From: Paenacidovorax monticola
GTDB lineage: Bacteria > Pseudomonadota > Gammaproteobacteria > Burkholderiales > Burkholderiaceae_C
Length of the DNA: 64,000 nucleotides
Assembly (NCBI RefSeq): GCF_014489595.1
Contig: NZ_CP060790.1
Span: forward strand, 310,001 to 374,000
Direction: 5' to 3'
Shown: piece after piece, positions 48,686-58,768 of the stretch
How positions within the stretch are numbered: the stretch's first letter is position 1
How the letters are laid out: each line of letters opens with the position of its first letter
The notes under the pieces: generated by a model
The model's database searches: none
What the model saw: the letters and a program-made list of their open reading frames with translations, nothing else
What the model was told of the DNA's origin: nothing
Translations under genes and position numbers: made by a program

Positions 48686-48784
48686 TTTGTTCGTTAGAAC
48701 GGCTGGAACTGATCCTGTTCAATGTTCGATGGGGGTGGATGCCGGCATTCTGTGGGGCACACCCTTTGTGAGAGTGAGGCGTCC

Positions 48785-50551
48785 ATGTTTCAGCCAGGTT
48801 CCATGAGCATTGCCAAGCGTCTTGGCTTGTTGGTTGGTGGTGCGGTTCTGGGTGTGGTCGTTCTGGCCACGGCGTTCCTGGTATCCGAGCGTACGCTCGT
48901 CATGGAGGAGCGGCAGTCCAGCGTGCGCCAGACGGTGGAGGTGGCCCATGCGCTGGTGGCGCAGATCCACGGCCAGATAGCCAAGGGGCAGCTTTCCGAG
49001 GCCGACGCCAAGCAGCGCGCGCTGGATGCGCTCAAGGCGCTGCGCTACAGCGGTAATGAGTATTTCTGGGTCAACGACATGCAGCCGCGCATGGTCATGC
49101 ACCCCATCAACCCCAAGCTGGATGGGCAGGACCTTTCCGAGAACAAGGACCCGACGGGCAAACGCCTGTTCATGGAGTTCGTGCGCACGGTGCGCGAGCA
49201 GGAGGCGGGCGTGGTGCGCTATCTCTGGCCCAAGCCGGGCAGTGACGTACCGGTGGAGAAGGTGTCCTACGTCAAGGGCTTTGCTCCCTGGGGCTGGGTG
49301 ATCGGCTCGGGGGTCTATGTGGACAACGTCGATGCGGTGGTGCGGCAGCGTGGATGGGCGCTGGGTGCCGGGGCCGTGGTGCTCGGGGTCGTCCTGCTGG
49401 CGTTCGGCTGGCTCATTTCGCGCTCCCTGTTGCGGCAGCTGGGGGGCGAGCCAGCCTATGCCACGCAGGTGACCCAGCGCATCGCGGAGGGCGACCTGGG
49501 CACGGAGATCCGGCTGCGTCCCACCGACCGCTCCAGCCTGTTGTTCGCACTGCAGGCCATGCGCGACAGCATGGCCGGCATCGTGGGCCGTGTGAGGCAG
49601 GGCGCAGAGGGGGTGGCCAATGCCTCCACCGAAATCGCCCAGGGCAACAACGACCTCTCGGCGCGCACCGAAAGCCAGGCCAGCGCGCTGGAAGAGACCG
49701 CGGCATCGATGGAAGAACTCTCGTCCACCGTGCACCAGAACGCCGACAACGCGCGCCAGGCCAACCAGCTGGCCATGAGCGCGTCCACCGTGGCGGTGCA
49801 GGGCGGCGAGGTGGTCAGCCAGGTGGTGGACACCATGCGCGGCATCAACGACTCCAGCCGCAAGATCGCGGACATCATCGGCGTGATCGACGGCATCGCG
49901 TTCCAGACCAACATCCTGGCCTTGAACGCGGCGGTGGAGGCGGCGCGCGCGGGCGAACAGGGCCGGGGCTTCGCGGTGGTGGCGGGCGAAGTGCGCAGCC
50001 TGGCGCAGCGCAGCGCCGAGGCGGCCAAGGAAATCAAGGGCCTGATCACGGCCAGCGTGGAGCGCGTGGAGCAGGGCACGCAGCTGGTGGACAAGGCGGG
50101 CGAGACCATGACCGAAGTGGTCACGGCGATCCGTCGGGTGACGGACATCATGGGCGAGATCAGTGCTGCCAGCAGCGAGCAGAGCGCGGGGGTCTCGCAG
50201 GTGGGCGAGGCCATCACACAGATGGACCAAGCCACGCAGCAGAACGCGGCCCTGGTGGAGCAGAGCGCGGCGGCGGCCGACAGCCTCAAGACGCAGGCGC
50301 AGGAGCTGGTGAATGCCGTGGCGGTGTTCAAGCTCTCGCAGCAGCAGGCGGGTGCGTCGGTGGCGGCCGCATCGCGCCGGGTAGCGCCGGCGGGGCGCAC
50401 CGCGGCACATGCGGCGGCGAAGGTTCCTCCCGCCGCAGCGCGCCAGCGCCCGGTGGCGGCGGCTTCCACGACGTCTCCTGCCTTGGCGTCACCCGCGGCC
50501 AAGGCCCCCGTGGCCAGCACGGCGGGCGAGGCGGAGTGGGAGAGCTTCTAG
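48785..50551 (+). CDS. Methyl-accepting chemotaxis protein with Cache sensor
   Basis: A 588-residue chemoreceptor. It has a first membrane helix ([20 protein letters not shown]), a periplasmic single-Cache (sCache_2-like) domain with [20 protein letters not shown] and [20 protein letters not shown], and a second helix ([17 protein letters not shown]). A HAMP domain and the long signalling coiled coil follow, with the conserved hairpin tip [20 protein letters not shown]. An Ala/Pro-rich linker leads to the C-terminal EWESF, like the CheR/CheB-docking pentapeptide. sCache_2 receptors commonly bind small carboxylates. The ATG at 48785 has GAGG upstream. The FNR-type box suggests control by oxygen. 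Confidence 0.95.
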   Translation: MFQPGSMSIAKRLGLLVGGAVLGVVVLATAFLVSERTLVMEERQSSVRQTVEVAHALVAQIHGQIAKGQLSEADAKQRALDALKALRYSGNEYFWVNDMQPRMVMHPINPKLDGQDLSENKDPTGKRLFMEFVRTVREQEAGVVRYLWPKPGSDVPVEKVSYVKGFAPWGWVIGSGVYVDNVDAVVRQRGWALGAGAVVLGVVLLAFGWLISRSLLRQLGGEPAYATQVTQRIAEGDLGTEIRLRPTDRSSLLFALQAMRDSMAGIVGRVRQGAEGVANASTEIAQGNNDLSARTESQASALEETAASMEELSSTVHQNADNARQANQLAMSASTVAVQGGEVVSQVVDTMRGINDSSRKIADIIGVIDGIAFQTNILALNAAVEAARAGEQGRGFAVVAGEVRSLAQRSAEAAKEIKGLITASVERVEQGTQLVDKAGETMTEVVTAIRRVTDIMGEISAASSEQSAGVSQVGEAITQMDQATQQNAALVEQSAAAADSLKTQAQELVNAVAVFKLSQQQAGASVAAASRRVAPAGRTAAHAAAKVPPAAARQRPVAAASTTSPALASPAAKAPVASTAGEAEWESF

Positions 50552-50600
50552 GCGAAAGGCCGGTTGGGCCTGGGCCGGCCGGTGGCGGCCCGGGCGGCGC

Positions 50601-51518
50601 TCAGGCGGCCGGGCGTTGGGCCTGCACCATCTTCATGGCCGAGCCGATCAGCGCCGACACTTCGGTCATGTTGCTGGGCACGATGAGGGTGGTGGTCGCA
50701 TCCGTGGCCACCTGGCTGTAGGCCTCGACGGCCTTTTCCGCCACCTTGAGCTGCACTGCCTGCTCGCCACCGGGCTGGCGGATGGCGGCGGCCACGCGCT
50801 CCAGGGCCTGGCCCGTGGCCTCGGCCACGGCAAGAATGGCGGCGGCCTCGCCCTGGGCCTTGTTGATGACGGCCTGCTTTTCGCCCTCGGAGCGCGCGAT
50901 GAAGGCCTCGCGTTCGCCGGTGGCGATGTTGATCTGCTCCTGGCGGCGCCCTTCCGACGCCGCGATCAGCGCGCGCTTCTCGCGCTCCGCGGTGATCTGG
51001 GCCTGCATGGCGCGCAGGATCTCGGCGGGCGGGGTCAGGTCCTTGATTTCGTAACGCAGCACCTTCACGCCCCAGTTCAGCGCGGCCTCGTCGATGGCTG
51101 AGACCACCTGGGCATTGATCATGTCGCGTTCCTCGAAGGTCTTGTCGAGTTCGAGCTTGCCGATCACGCTGCGCAGCGAGGTCTGTGCGAGCTGGGTCAC
51201 GGCGGTGATGTAGTTGCTGGAGCCGTAGCTTGCCCGCATGGGGTCGGTGACCTGGAAATAGAGGATGCCGTCCACCTGCAGCTGCGTGTTGTCGCGCGTG
51301 ATGCAGATCTGGCTGGGCACGTCGAGCGGGATTTCCTTCAGGCTGTGCTTGTAGGCCACCTGGTCGATGAACGGCACCAGGAAGTTCAGCCCCGGCGTGA
51401 GCGTGCCGGCGTACTTGCCCAGGCGCTCCTTCACCCAGGCGTGCTGCTGCGGGACGACCTTGACGGAGCGTGCGATGAAGATCGCGGCGATGACGAACAG
51501 GACGATGGCGACTTCCAT
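50601..51518 (-). CDS. SPFH/band-7 membrane protein (stomatin-like, QmcA type)
   Basis: A 305-residue protein with an N-terminal membrane helix (EVAIVLFVIAAIFIARSV) and an SPFH/band-7 domain (VVPQQHAWVKERLGKYAGTL; DVPSQICITRDNTQLQVDGI). The characteristic coiled coil follows, rich in Glu/Ala/Arg (MQAQITAEREKRALIAASEG). Such proteins scaffold membrane microdomains and influence FtsH or other proteases. It pairs with the NfeD gene just upstream (29 bp), the standard stomatin/NfeD operon. It is convergent with the chemoreceptor gene across about 50 bp. Confidence 0.92.
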   Translation of the reverse strand: MEVAIVLFVIAAIFIARSVKVVPQQHAWVKERLGKYAGTLTPGLNFLVPFIDQVAYKHSLKEIPLDVPSQICITRDNTQLQVDGILYFQVTDPMRASYGSSNYITAVTQLAQTSLRSVIGKLELDKTFEERDMINAQVVSAIDEAALNWGVKVLRYEIKDLTPPAEILRAMQAQITAEREKRALIAASEGRRQEQINIATGEREAFIARSEGEKQAVINKAQGEAAAILAVAEATGQALERVAAAIRQPGGEQAVQLKVAEKAVEAYSQVATDATTTLIVPSNMTEVSALIGSAMKMVQAQRPAA

Positions 51519-51547
51519 GTGTTTCCTCCCAGAAGTGTGAAAAGGGT

Positions 51548-51973
51548 TCAGAGCTTGTCCACGAGCAGGCGGTTGCCGATCACCTCGGCCACGCGGTACG
51601 TGCCGGGGCTGGGGGCGTTGCCGGGGCGCAGCACGACAGTCCATTGCGCCCCCCGGTACTTGACCTGCGCCGTGCCGTCGGGACTCCACTGCTCCACCGA
51701 GACAGATTCGCCCACATCCAGGTTCACGTCGCGGTTGCTGGTGGCTGGCTGGCTTGGGGGGCGGCGCTTGCGCACCAGGTGGCAGGCCACGACAGCCGCG
51801 GTGCCCACCAGGGCGGCCAGCACGAGCTGCACCGCGGTGGGCGCGCCCGCATGCGCCGCGATGGCCCCGGCGGCCAGGCCGATGGCCAGCATGAGCAGGT
51901 AGAACGTGCCGGTGAGCAGTTCGGCGATCACGGCTGCGCCCGTGATCAGCCACCACAGGGTGGATTCCTCCAT
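51548..51973 (-). CDS. NfeD family membrane protein
   Basis: A 141-residue short NfeD protein: two to three membrane helices (TLWWLITGAAVIAELLTGTF; LAIGLAAGAIAAHAGAP; LVLAALVGTAAVVACHLV) and a C-terminal OB-fold domain (DVGESVSVEQWSPDGTAQVK; WTVVLRPGN). It is thought to partner the SPFH protein encoded next to it. The ATG at 51973 has a perfect AAGGAGG seven bases upstream, which fixes the start; the TTG two codons earlier is not needed. Confidence 0.9.
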   Translation of the reverse strand: MEESTLWWLITGAAVIAELLTGTFYLLMLAIGLAAGAIAAHAGAPTAVQLVLAALVGTAAVVACHLVRKRRPPSQPATSNRDVNLDVGESVSVEQWSPDGTAQVKYRGAQWTVVLRPGNAPSPGTYRVAEVIGNRLLVDKL

Positions 51974-52111
51974 GAACAAGCCTCCTTAGGGTTTGTGTGT
52001 AGTGCACCACATTCTGGGTGAAAAGCCCCGCCGTTCAAAGGCGTGACGGCCATATTCCTTACACTTCGCGCCTGTTTCGTTTTTTTGAGCCCGATTGGCC
52101 GGAGGCCGCGC

Positions 52112-54385
52112 ATGAAATTCCGCTTTCCCATTGTCATCATCGATGAGGACTACCGTTCCGAGAACACCTCGGGACTGGGCATTCGCGCCCTGGCGCAGGC
52201 CATCGAGGCCGAGGGCTTCGAGGTGCTGGGGGTCACGAGCTACGGCGACCTGAGCCAGTTCGCCCAGCAGCAAAGCCGGGCGAGCGCCTTTATCCTGTCG
52301 ATCGACGATGAGGAGTTCACCCTGGGCTCGGGGCTGGACCCGATCGTGCTGAGCCTGCGCAACTTCATCACCGAAGTGCGCCGCAAGAACGCCGACGTGC
52401 CGATCTACGTGCATGGCGAGACCAAGACCGCGCGCCACCTGCCCAACGACATCCTGCGCGAGCTGCACGGCTTCATCCACATGTTCGAGGACACGCCGGA
52501 GTTCGTGGCACGCCACATCATCCGCGAGGCCAAGAGCTACCTCGAAGGCGTGCAGCCCCCGTTCTTCAAGGCGCTGCTCGACTACGCCGAGGACGGCTCC
52601 TACAGCTGGCACTGCCCGGGCCATTCGGGCGGCGTGGCCTTCCTCAAGAGCCCCGTGGGCCAGATGTACCACCAGTTCTACGGCGAGAACATGCTGCGCG
52701 CCGACGTGTGCAACGCGGTGGAGGAGCTGGGCCAGCTCCTGGACCACAACGGCGCCATCGGCGAGAGCGAGCGCAATGCCGCGCGCATCTTCAATGCCGA
52801 CCATTGCTTCTTCGTGACCAACGGCACTTCCACGTCGAACAAGATGGTGTGGCACCACACGGTGGCGCCCGGCGACGTGGTGGTGGTGGACCGCAACTGC
52901 CACAAGTCCATCCTGCACAGCATCATCATGACCGGGGCCATCCCCGTGTTCCTGAAGCCCACGCGCAACCACTTCGGCATCATCGGCCCGATCCCGCAGA
53001 GCGAGTTCGAGCCCGCCACCATCCAGGCCAAGATCCGTGCCAACCCGCTGCTCAAGGGCGTGGACGCCAAGAAGGTCAAGCCGCGCGTGCTGACCCTCAC
53101 GCAGTCCACCTACGACGGCGTGCTCTACAACACCGAGACCATCAAGAGCATGCTCGACGGCTACGTCGAGAACCTGCACTTCGACGAGGCCTGGCTGCCG
53201 CACGCGGCCTTCCACCCGTTCTATGGCAGCTACCACGCCATGGGCAAGAAGCGCGCGCGCCCCAAACACTCGGTGGTGTACTCGACGCAGTCCATTCACA
53301 AGCTGCTGGCCGGCATCAGCCAGGCGTCGCACGTGCTCGTGCAGGACTCGCAGACGACGAAGCTCGACCGCCACCTGTTCAACGAAGCGTACCTGATGCA
53401 CACCTCGACGAGCCCGCAGTACAGCATCATCGCGAGCTGCGACGTGGCCGCGGCCATGATGGAGCCGCCCGGCGGCACCGCACTCGTGGAGGAGAGCCTG
53501 CTGGAGGCGCTGGACTTCCGCCGCGCCATGCGCCAGGTGGAGGATGAGTTCGGCAAGGACGACTGGTGGTTCAAGGTCTGGGGCCCCGATGCGCTCGTCG
53601 ACGAAGGCCTGGGCACGGCCGAGGACTGGGTGTTCCGCAACAAGGGCAAGAAGAAGGGCGCGGCCAAGTGGCACGGCTTCGGCGACCTGGCCGATGGCTT
53701 CAACATGCTCGACCCGATCAAGTCGACCATCGTGACGCCGGGCCTGAACCTCGACGGCAAGTTCGACGAGACCGGCATTCCCGCGTCCATCGTGACCAAG
53801 TACCTGGCCGAGCACGGCGTGGTGGTGGAGAAGACCGGCCTCTACAGCTTCTTCATCATGTTCACCATCGGCATCACCAAGGGCCGCTGGAACACGCTGC
53901 TGGCCGCGCTGCAGCAGTTCAAGGACGACTACGAGAAGAACCAGCCCATGTGGCGCATCCTTCCCGAGTTCTGCCAGCAGCACAAGCGCTACGAGCGCAT
54001 GGGCCTGCGCGACCTGTGCCAGCACGTGCACCAGCTCTATGCCAAGTACGACATCGCGCGCCTCACGACCGAGATGTACCTCTCGGACCTGACGCCCGCG
54101 ATGAAGCCCAGCGACGCCTACGCCCACATCGCCCAGCGCAAGACCGAGCGCGTGGAGATCGACCACCTCGAAGGCCGCATCACCACCAGCCTCATCACGC
54201 CGTACCCTCCGGGCATTCCGCTGCTGATTCCGGGCGAGGTCTTCAACAAGAAGATCGTGGACTACCTCAAGTTCTCGCGCGAGTTCTCCAAGCTCTGCCC
54301 GGGCTTCGAGACCGACATCCACGGCCTCGTGGAGCTGGAGGATGCCGACGGCGTCGTGCGCTACTACGCGGACTGCGTGGCCTGA
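52112..54385 (+). CDS. Basic amino acid (Arg/Lys/Orn) decarboxylase, PLP dependent
   Basis: A 757-residue fold-type I decarboxylase with the three-domain architecture of inducible lysine/arginine/ornithine decarboxylases: an N-terminal wing domain (FPIVIIDEDYRSENTSGLGI), the PLP core with WHCPGHSGGVAFLKSPVG, FFVTNGTSTSNKMVWHH, HFDEAWLPHAAFHPFYG and YSTQSIHKLLAGISQAS (its Lys forms the Schiff base), and a C-terminal domain (TPYPPGIPLLIPGEVFNKKI). It makes a polyamine or agmatine/cadaverine and consumes a proton. Arg, Lys and Orn specificity cannot be separated by eye. It is monocistronic, with GGAGG 12 bases before the ATG. Confidence 0.93.
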   Translation: MKFRFPIVIIDEDYRSENTSGLGIRALAQAIEAEGFEVLGVTSYGDLSQFAQQQSRASAFILSIDDEEFTLGSGLDPIVLSLRNFITEVRRKNADVPIYVHGETKTARHLPNDILRELHGFIHMFEDTPEFVARHIIREAKSYLEGVQPPFFKALLDYAEDGSYSWHCPGHSGGVAFLKSPVGQMYHQFYGENMLRADVCNAVEELGQLLDHNGAIGESERNAARIFNADHCFFVTNGTSTSNKMVWHHTVAPGDVVVVDRNCHKSILHSIIMTGAIPVFLKPTRNHFGIIGPIPQSEFEPATIQAKIRANPLLKGVDAKKVKPRVLTLTQSTYDGVLYNTETIKSMLDGYVENLHFDEAWLPHAAFHPFYGSYHAMGKKRARPKHSVVYSTQSIHKLLAGISQASHVLVQDSQTTKLDRHLFNEAYLMHTSTSPQYSIIASCDVAAAMMEPPGGTALVEESLLEALDFRRAMRQVEDEFGKDDWWFKVWGPDALVDEGLGTAEDWVFRNKGKKKGAAKWHGFGDLADGFNMLDPIKSTIVTPGLNLDGKFDETGIPASIVTKYLAEHGVVVEKTGLYSFFIMFTIGITKGRWNTLLAALQQFKDDYEKNQPMWRILPEFCQQHKRYERMGLRDLCQHVHQLYAKYDIARLTTEMYLSDLTPAMKPSDAYAHIAQRKTERVEIDHLEGRITTSLITPYPPGIPLLIPGEVFNKKIVDYLKFSREFSKLCPGFETDIHGLVELEDADGVVRYYADCVA

Positions 54386-54417
54386 GGCGCCATCAGGCGC
54401 CCCTGCGCGCAGGGGCG
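54386..54417. repeat. Two adjacent GC-rich hairpins after the decarboxylase gene
   Basis: GGCGCC-ATCA-GGCGCC (54386-54401) is followed directly by the palindrome GCCCCTGCGCGCAGGGGC (about 54399-54416). There is no U-tract, so these are not classical terminators. They may protect the decarboxylase transcript 3' end or be a short repeat element. Confidence 0.4.
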
Positions 54418-54514
54418 GGGGGTTGACCCAGGTCAGGCCCCGCGCATGCGGCGCCGGGCGGGGCGGGGACTGTTCGTAGAATGGTTTCCGTCACCGTACC
54501 TTGAAGGAGCGCCG

Positions 54515-54739
54515 ATGTTTCCCGAATACCGTGAGCTGATCACCAGGATCAAGGGCCAGGACGGCCATTTCACCGCCCTGTTCGACAGGCACAACGACCT
54601 GGACCAACGCATCCAGAACATGGAGGCTCGCATCGTGCAGGCGACGGGCCTCGAGATCGAGAACCTCAAGAAGGAAAAGCTGCAGCTCAAGGACCAGATC
54701 TACGCGTACCTGCGCCGCGTGGACACGGCGCAGCCCTGA
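54515..54739 (+). CDS. YdcH-like DUF465 small protein
   Basis: A 74-residue, highly charged helical protein matching the YdcH/DUF465 family: MFPEYRELITRIKGQDGHFT, ALFDRHNDLDQRIQNMEAR and a C-terminal LKKEKLQLKDQIYAYLRR coiled coil. The family is widespread and cytoplasmic with no established role. The ATG at 54515 follows AAGGAG at good spacing. A bidirectional terminator lies directly downstream. Confidence 0.9.
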   Translation: MFPEYRELITRIKGQDGHFTALFDRHNDLDQRIQNMEARIVQATGLEIENLKKEKLQLKDQIYAYLRRVDTAQP

Positions 54740-54760
54740 CCGCCGGCCCCGCACCCATGA

Positions 54761-54788
54761 AAAAAAGCCCCGCTGGCGGGGCTTTTTT
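54761..54788. terminator. Bidirectional rho-independent terminator
   Basis: GCCCCG-CTGG-CGGGGC (54767-54782) is flanked by a six-A run on the left and a six-T run on the right. It can therefore end both the YdcH-like gene on the plus strand and fabI on the minus strand, which converge here. Confidence 0.92.
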
Positions 54789-54806
54789 GTTGGGAGGGGC
54801 TGGCTC

Positions 54807-55607
54807 TCAGACCTGGTCGGCCGACAGGCCCGCCGTCTGGCTGAAACCGCCGTCCACGTAGGTGATCTCGGCCGTGACGCCGCTGGCCAGGTCGGACAGC
54901 AGGAAGGCCGCCACGTTGCCCACGTCCTCGATGGTCACGTTGCGGCGCAGGGGCGATGCGTCGGCCACACGGCCGAGCAGCTTGCCGAAGTCCTTGATGC
55001 CGCTGGCCGCCAGCGTCTTGATGGGGCCGGCGCTGATGCCGTTGGCGCGGATGCTGCGGCCGTCCTCGGTGCGGCCCACGGCCTCGGCGAGGTAGCGCAC
55101 GCTGGCTTCCAGGCTGGCCTTGGCCAGGCCCATGGTGTTGTAGTTGGGAATGGAGCGCATGGCGCCCAGGTACGACAGCGTGAGCAGCGACGACTTGTCG
55201 TTGAGGTAGGGCAGGGCGGCCTTGGCCAGGGCAGGGAAGCTGTAGGCGCTGATGTCGTGCGCGATGCGGAAGCTCTCGCGGTTCAGGCCGTCGAGGAAGT
55301 TGCCGGCGATCGCCTCGCGCGGCGCGAAGCCGATGGAGTGCACGAACCCGTCGAAACGGCCCCAGGCGGCGCCCAGGTCGGTGAACAGCTGGTGGATCTG
55401 GGCGTCGTCTGCCACGTCGCAGTCGAAGACGAGCTGCGAGCCGAACTCGGCCGCGAATTCGGTGATGCGGTCCTTGAAGCGCTCACCCACGTAGCTGAAT
55501 GCCAGTTCGGCCCCCTGCTGGTGGCAGGCGCGCGCGATGCCGTAGGCGATGGAGCGGTTGGACAGCACGCCGGTGATCAAGAGCTTCTTGCCGGTCAGAA
55601 AACCCAT
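54807..55607 (-). CDS. fabI: Enoyl-[acyl-carrier-protein] reductase FabI
   Basis: A 266-residue NADH-dependent enoyl-ACP reductase that completes each cycle of fatty acid elongation and is the target of triclosan and isoniazid-like drugs. Diagnostic features are [20 protein letters not shown] with the FabI-type cofactor loop, [32 protein letters not shown], and the catalytic Tyr-x6-Lys arrangement in [37 protein letters not shown] and a C-terminal [12 protein letters not shown] complete the pattern. Length matches E. coli FabI (262). It is divergent from yejA across 101 bp. Confidence 0.96.
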   Translation of the reverse strand: MGFLTGKKLLITGVLSNRSIAYGIARACHQQGAELAFSYVGERFKDRITEFAAEFGSQLVFDCDVADDAQIHQLFTDLGAAWGRFDGFVHSIGFAPREAIAGNFLDGLNRESFRIAHDISAYSFPALAKAALPYLNDKSSLLTLSYLGAMRSIPNYNTMGLAKASLEASVRYLAEAVGRTEDGRSIRANGISAGPIKTLAASGIKDFGKLLGRVADASPLRRNVTIEDVGNVAAFLLSDLASGVTAEITYVDGGFSQTAGLSADQV

Positions 55608-55708
55608 TGTTGTTCTCCTGGAGAAATAGCGGAAAAAGGCAGGGCTGCGGGCTGTCGATGGGGCTCAGCCCCGATGGGCGCCCGGCCCGCGTGGTGCAGA
55701 ATTGTCGC

Positions 55709-57520
55709 ATGCGGTTCTGGCTGATCTGTTTGCTGTCTTCCCTGGGGTTCGGGCCGGCGCCGGCGTGGGCGGCCCACGCCTATGCGCTGTGGGGCGAGCC
55801 CCGCTACCCCCAGGGCTTTACCCACTTCGACTATGTCAACCCACAGGCGCCCAAGGGCGGCGAGCTGCGCCTGGTGAGCAACCTGCGCGTCTCCACCTTC
55901 GACAAGTACAACCCGTTCACGATCAAGGGCAACGCGCCCGCCTACCTGTCGGACCTGATGTTCGACAGCCTGCTCACGGGCTCGCTCGACGAGACCGCCA
56001 CGGGCTATGGCCTGCTGGCCGAGGATGTGCAGGTGGCGGCCGACGGCCTCTCGGCCACCTTCCGCCTGCGGCCCGAGGCGCGCTTTCACAACGGCAAGCC
56101 CGTGCTGGCGCAGGACGTGAAGCACAGCTACGACACGCTGATCGGCCCCTTCACCTCGCCCGGCTACAAGACCCTGCTCATCGAGGTGGACGGCGTGGAT
56201 GTGCTGGACGAGCGCACGGTGCGCTTTCGCTTCAAGGTGCCCAACCGGGAGCTGCCGCTCACCGTGGGGGGGCTGCCCATCTTCAGTCGCGACTGGGGCG
56301 TGGAGAACGGCAAGGCCAAGCCGTTCGACCAGGTGGTCATGGAGCCGCCCATCGGCAGCGGGCCGTACAGGATCGGGCCCGTGCGCTTCGGCAAGGACAT
56401 CACCTACGTGCGCGACCCGAACTACTGGGCGCGCGACCTGGGCGTGCGGCGGGGCACGGCCAACTTCGACCGCATCAGCGTCAAGATCTACAAGGACAAC
56501 ACGGCCCGGCTCGAAGCGCTCAAGGCGGGCGAGTTCGACCTGATGCGCTTCTTCAGCGCTGGCGACTGGGCGCGGCGCGTCACGGGCAAGAAGTTCGATA
56601 CGGGCGAGCTGGTTAAGGGCGAGTTCGCGCACAAGCTGCCTTCGGGCTTTCAGAGCCAGGTGCTCAACACCCGCCGTCCGCTGCTGCAGGACATCCGCGT
56701 GCGCGAGGCCCTGGGCCTGGCCGTGGACTTCGAGTGGATGAACCGGCAGCTGTTCTACAACTCCTACCAACGCGTGAACGGCCTGTTCGGCAGCACGGCC
56801 TGCGAAACCCGGGGCACGCCATCGGCCGAGGAGCTGGCCCTGATGGAGCCCTGGCGCCGGCAGATCCCCGCCGCGGCCTTCGGCCCCATGACCGTGCCGC
56901 CGAGCACCGATCCTCCCTCGTCGTTGCGCGCCAACCTGCGCCGCGCCCAGGCGCTGCTGAGCGAGGCAGGCTGGGTGGTGCGGGACGGCGTGCTGCGCAA
57001 CGCGAAGGGCGAGGCGCTGGAGCTGGAGTACCTCGACAGCAACGAAGGCGGCATCCGCACCGTGGCGCCCTGGATCCGCAACCTGGAGAAGCTCGGCATC
57101 CAACTGCGCTTCCGGTCGGTGGACTTCGCGCTGTACCAGCAGCGGCTGCAGAAGTTCGACTTCGACATCACCACCATTGCCTACCAGGGCACGAACAACC
57201 CGGGCCAGGAGTTCGCCGACATGTTCGGCAGCAAGGCCGCCGACACCGAGGACTCGGGCAACTTCCCCGGCGTGAAGAGTCCCGCCGTGGACGCGATGAT
57301 CAAGGCCATGACGGCCGCCAAGACCGAGGCCCAACTGCTGCCGGCCTGCCATGCGCTCGAACGCATCATCGCCCACAGCCACTACCTGATCCCGCAGTGG
57401 ACGGCGCCCACGCACCGCATGGCCTACAACGCCTGGCGCCTCGCACGGCCCGAGGCGCTGCCGCCGTACTCCAAGGGCGAGAGCTGGGCCATCGACACCT
57501 GGTGGGCGAAGAAGCCGTAA
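55709..57520 (+). CDS. yejA: Peptide ABC transporter substrate-binding protein YejA
   Basis: A 603-residue periplasmic binding protein of the YejA branch of SBP_bac_5, which is longer than DppA-type proteins and takes peptides or microcin C-like compounds. The signal peptide is RFWLICLLSSLGFGPAPAWA. YejA-type features include ALWGEPRYPQGFTHFDYVNP, FTIKGNAPAYLSDLMFDSLL, ALKAGEFDLMRFFSAGDWAR and LFGSTACETRGTPSAEELAL. The cognate yejB, yejE and yejF homologues lie 2.2 kb further on the same strand, with two minus-strand signalling genes between them. Confidence 0.92.
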   Translation: MRFWLICLLSSLGFGPAPAWAAHAYALWGEPRYPQGFTHFDYVNPQAPKGGELRLVSNLRVSTFDKYNPFTIKGNAPAYLSDLMFDSLLTGSLDETATGYGLLAEDVQVAADGLSATFRLRPEARFHNGKPVLAQDVKHSYDTLIGPFTSPGYKTLLIEVDGVDVLDERTVRFRFKVPNRELPLTVGGLPIFSRDWGVENGKAKPFDQVVMEPPIGSGPYRIGPVRFGKDITYVRDPNYWARDLGVRRGTANFDRISVKIYKDNTARLEALKAGEFDLMRFFSAGDWARRVTGKKFDTGELVKGEFAHKLPSGFQSQVLNTRRPLLQDIRVREALGLAVDFEWMNRQLFYNSYQRVNGLFGSTACETRGTPSAEELALMEPWRRQIPAAAFGPMTVPPSTDPPSSLRANLRRAQALLSEAGWVVRDGVLRNAKGEALELEYLDSNEGGIRTVAPWIRNLEKLGIQLRFRSVDFALYQQRLQKFDFDITTIAYQGTNNPGQEFADMFGSKAADTEDSGNFPGVKSPAVDAMIKAMTAAKTEAQLLPACHALERIIAHSHYLIPQWTAPTHRMAYNAWRLARPEALPPYSKGESWAIDTWWAKKP

Positions 57521-57575
57521 GCTATTGAAAGGATAGCTGCCAGCGCTTTTCTCATCAGCGCTGGAGGCCATTTCA
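57521..57575. repeat. Dispersed intergenic repeat with hairpin
   Basis: Immediately after the yejA stop is GCTATTGAAAGGATAGCTGCC followed in overlap by a hairpin, CCAGCGC-TTTTCTCATCA-GCGCTGG (57540-57564), and GGCCATTT. This is a type of intergenic motif I associate with Comamonadaceae genomes; a related copy is at 20361-20400. It lies between convergent genes and may act as a weak terminator for either. Confidence 0.55.
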
Positions 57576-57595
57576 GCCGACGGCTTCCTGCAGGC

Positions 57596-58768
57596 TCAGC
57601 GCCGGCCCTGCTTGGCTGCGTACATCGCCGCGTCGGCGCGCGTGAGCAGTTCCGCGTTGGCCTGGCCTTCATCGGGAAAGCGCGCCGCGCCAATGCTCGC
57701 GCCCACGCGCAGCACCAGTCCCTCGCACTCGATCGGTGCCTCGACCGCGGCGGCCACCCGCGCCAGCAGCTGCGGCAGCCCGGTCAGCGGCTCCTGGCTT
57801 GGTGCGACGACGACGAACTCGTCGCCACCCAGACGGGCCACCGTGTCGGTGCTGCGCATGGCTGCCTGCAGGCGCCGGGCCACGGTCTGCAGCACCAGGT
57901 CGCCCACGGTGTGGCCGTGCGTGTCGTTGATGGGCTTGAAGCCGTCCAGGTCCAGCAGCAGCACGTAGCCGGCCTGCCCATCGGCGCGGGCGCGCTCGAC
58001 GGCGTCGGCCAGGCGCTCCTCGAGCACCATGCGGTTGCCCAGGCCCGTCAGCGGGTCGTGCCGCGCCAGGCGCTGCAGTTCGCGCACCAGCCCGTCGTAG
58101 GCTTGCGTCACGTCGGTCAGCTCGTCCACGAAACGGCCCCGCGGCGCGGCGCCTTCGTGCACGGTGCGGTGCTCCAGGATGGCCTGCCGGAAGCGATCCA
58201 GCGGCCGCCCAATGATGCGGCGAAACACCAGTGCCGCGCCCACCAGCACCACGGTCAGCATGGCACCGAAGATCGCAAGCTGCTGCCACAGGCTCTGGAT
58301 GGCGGCATTGGCAATGGAGAAGGGGTGGAACTGGATCTCCAGCTCTCCCACGGTGTAGGAGCGCCCCTGCTCGTCGCGGTGGGTCACGGGCATCTGCAGC
58401 CGGTCTGGGTGGGGAATGTCGGCGGCTGGCACGGCGGCGCCGGCCTCGATGGCCTGGCCCGCGCACACGTCCTGCAGGCGCACGCCCCGCACGATGGGCA
58501 GTTGCGCCAGGGTATCCACGATGCCGCGCGCCGTGGCGCCGTCGCAATCCCACAGCGGCTTGGTGAGCGAGTGGGCAAAGATCGCCAGCGTCTGGCTGCG
58601 CTGCTCGTCCTGTTCGATTTTCTCGGTGCGGTAGCCCACCAGCGCCGTCACTGAGGTGGCGAGTGCGAACGCGATCACGAGCGGCCACAGCAGCCACTGC
58701 ACGAACTGGGCATGCAGCGTGCGTCGCTGCGCGCGGGGCGGGGAAGAGGGCGCGGCGGGCAGGGTCAT
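57596..58768 (-). CDS. Membrane-bound diguanylate cyclase (GGDEF)
   Basis: A 390-residue signalling protein making c-di-GMP. The N-terminal membrane helix (FVQWLLWPLVIAFALATSVT) precedes a periplasmic sensor region of about 130 residues with a Cys pair (WDCDGAT, QDVCAGQ). A second helix (LAIFGAMLTVVLVGAALVF), a HAMP-like linker and a GGDEF domain follow. The active site RLGGDEFVVV is intact, with the preceding DPLTGLGNRMVLEERLADAV and LDLDGFKPINDTHGHTVGD; an RxxD inhibitory site is not obvious. Its start overlaps the stop of the upstream periplasmic binding-protein gene (ATGA), so the two probably form a sensor pair. Confidence 0.92.
   Translation of the reverse strand: MTLPAAPSSPPRAQRRTLHAQFVQWLLWPLVIAFALATSVTALVGYRTEKIEQDEQRSQTLAIFAHSLTKPLWDCDGATARGIVDTLAQLPIVRGVRLQDVCAGQAIEAGAAVPAADIPHPDRLQMPVTHRDEQGRSYTVGELEIQFHPFSIANAAIQSLWQQLAIFGAMLTVVLVGAALVFRRIIGRPLDRFRQAILEHRTVHEGAAPRGRFVDELTDVTQAYDGLVRELQRLARHDPLTGLGNRMVLEERLADAVERARADGQAGYVLLLDLDGFKPINDTHGHTVGDLVLQTVARRLQAAMRSTDTVARLGGDEFVVVAPSQEPLTGLPQLLARVAAAVEAPIECEGLVLRVGASIGAARFPDEGQANAELLTRADAAMYAAKQGRR

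Noticed and set aside
54386..54417. Terminator of the decarboxylase gene
   Set aside because: Strong hairpins are present but no U-tract follows, so it is listed only as a repeat/hairpin region.
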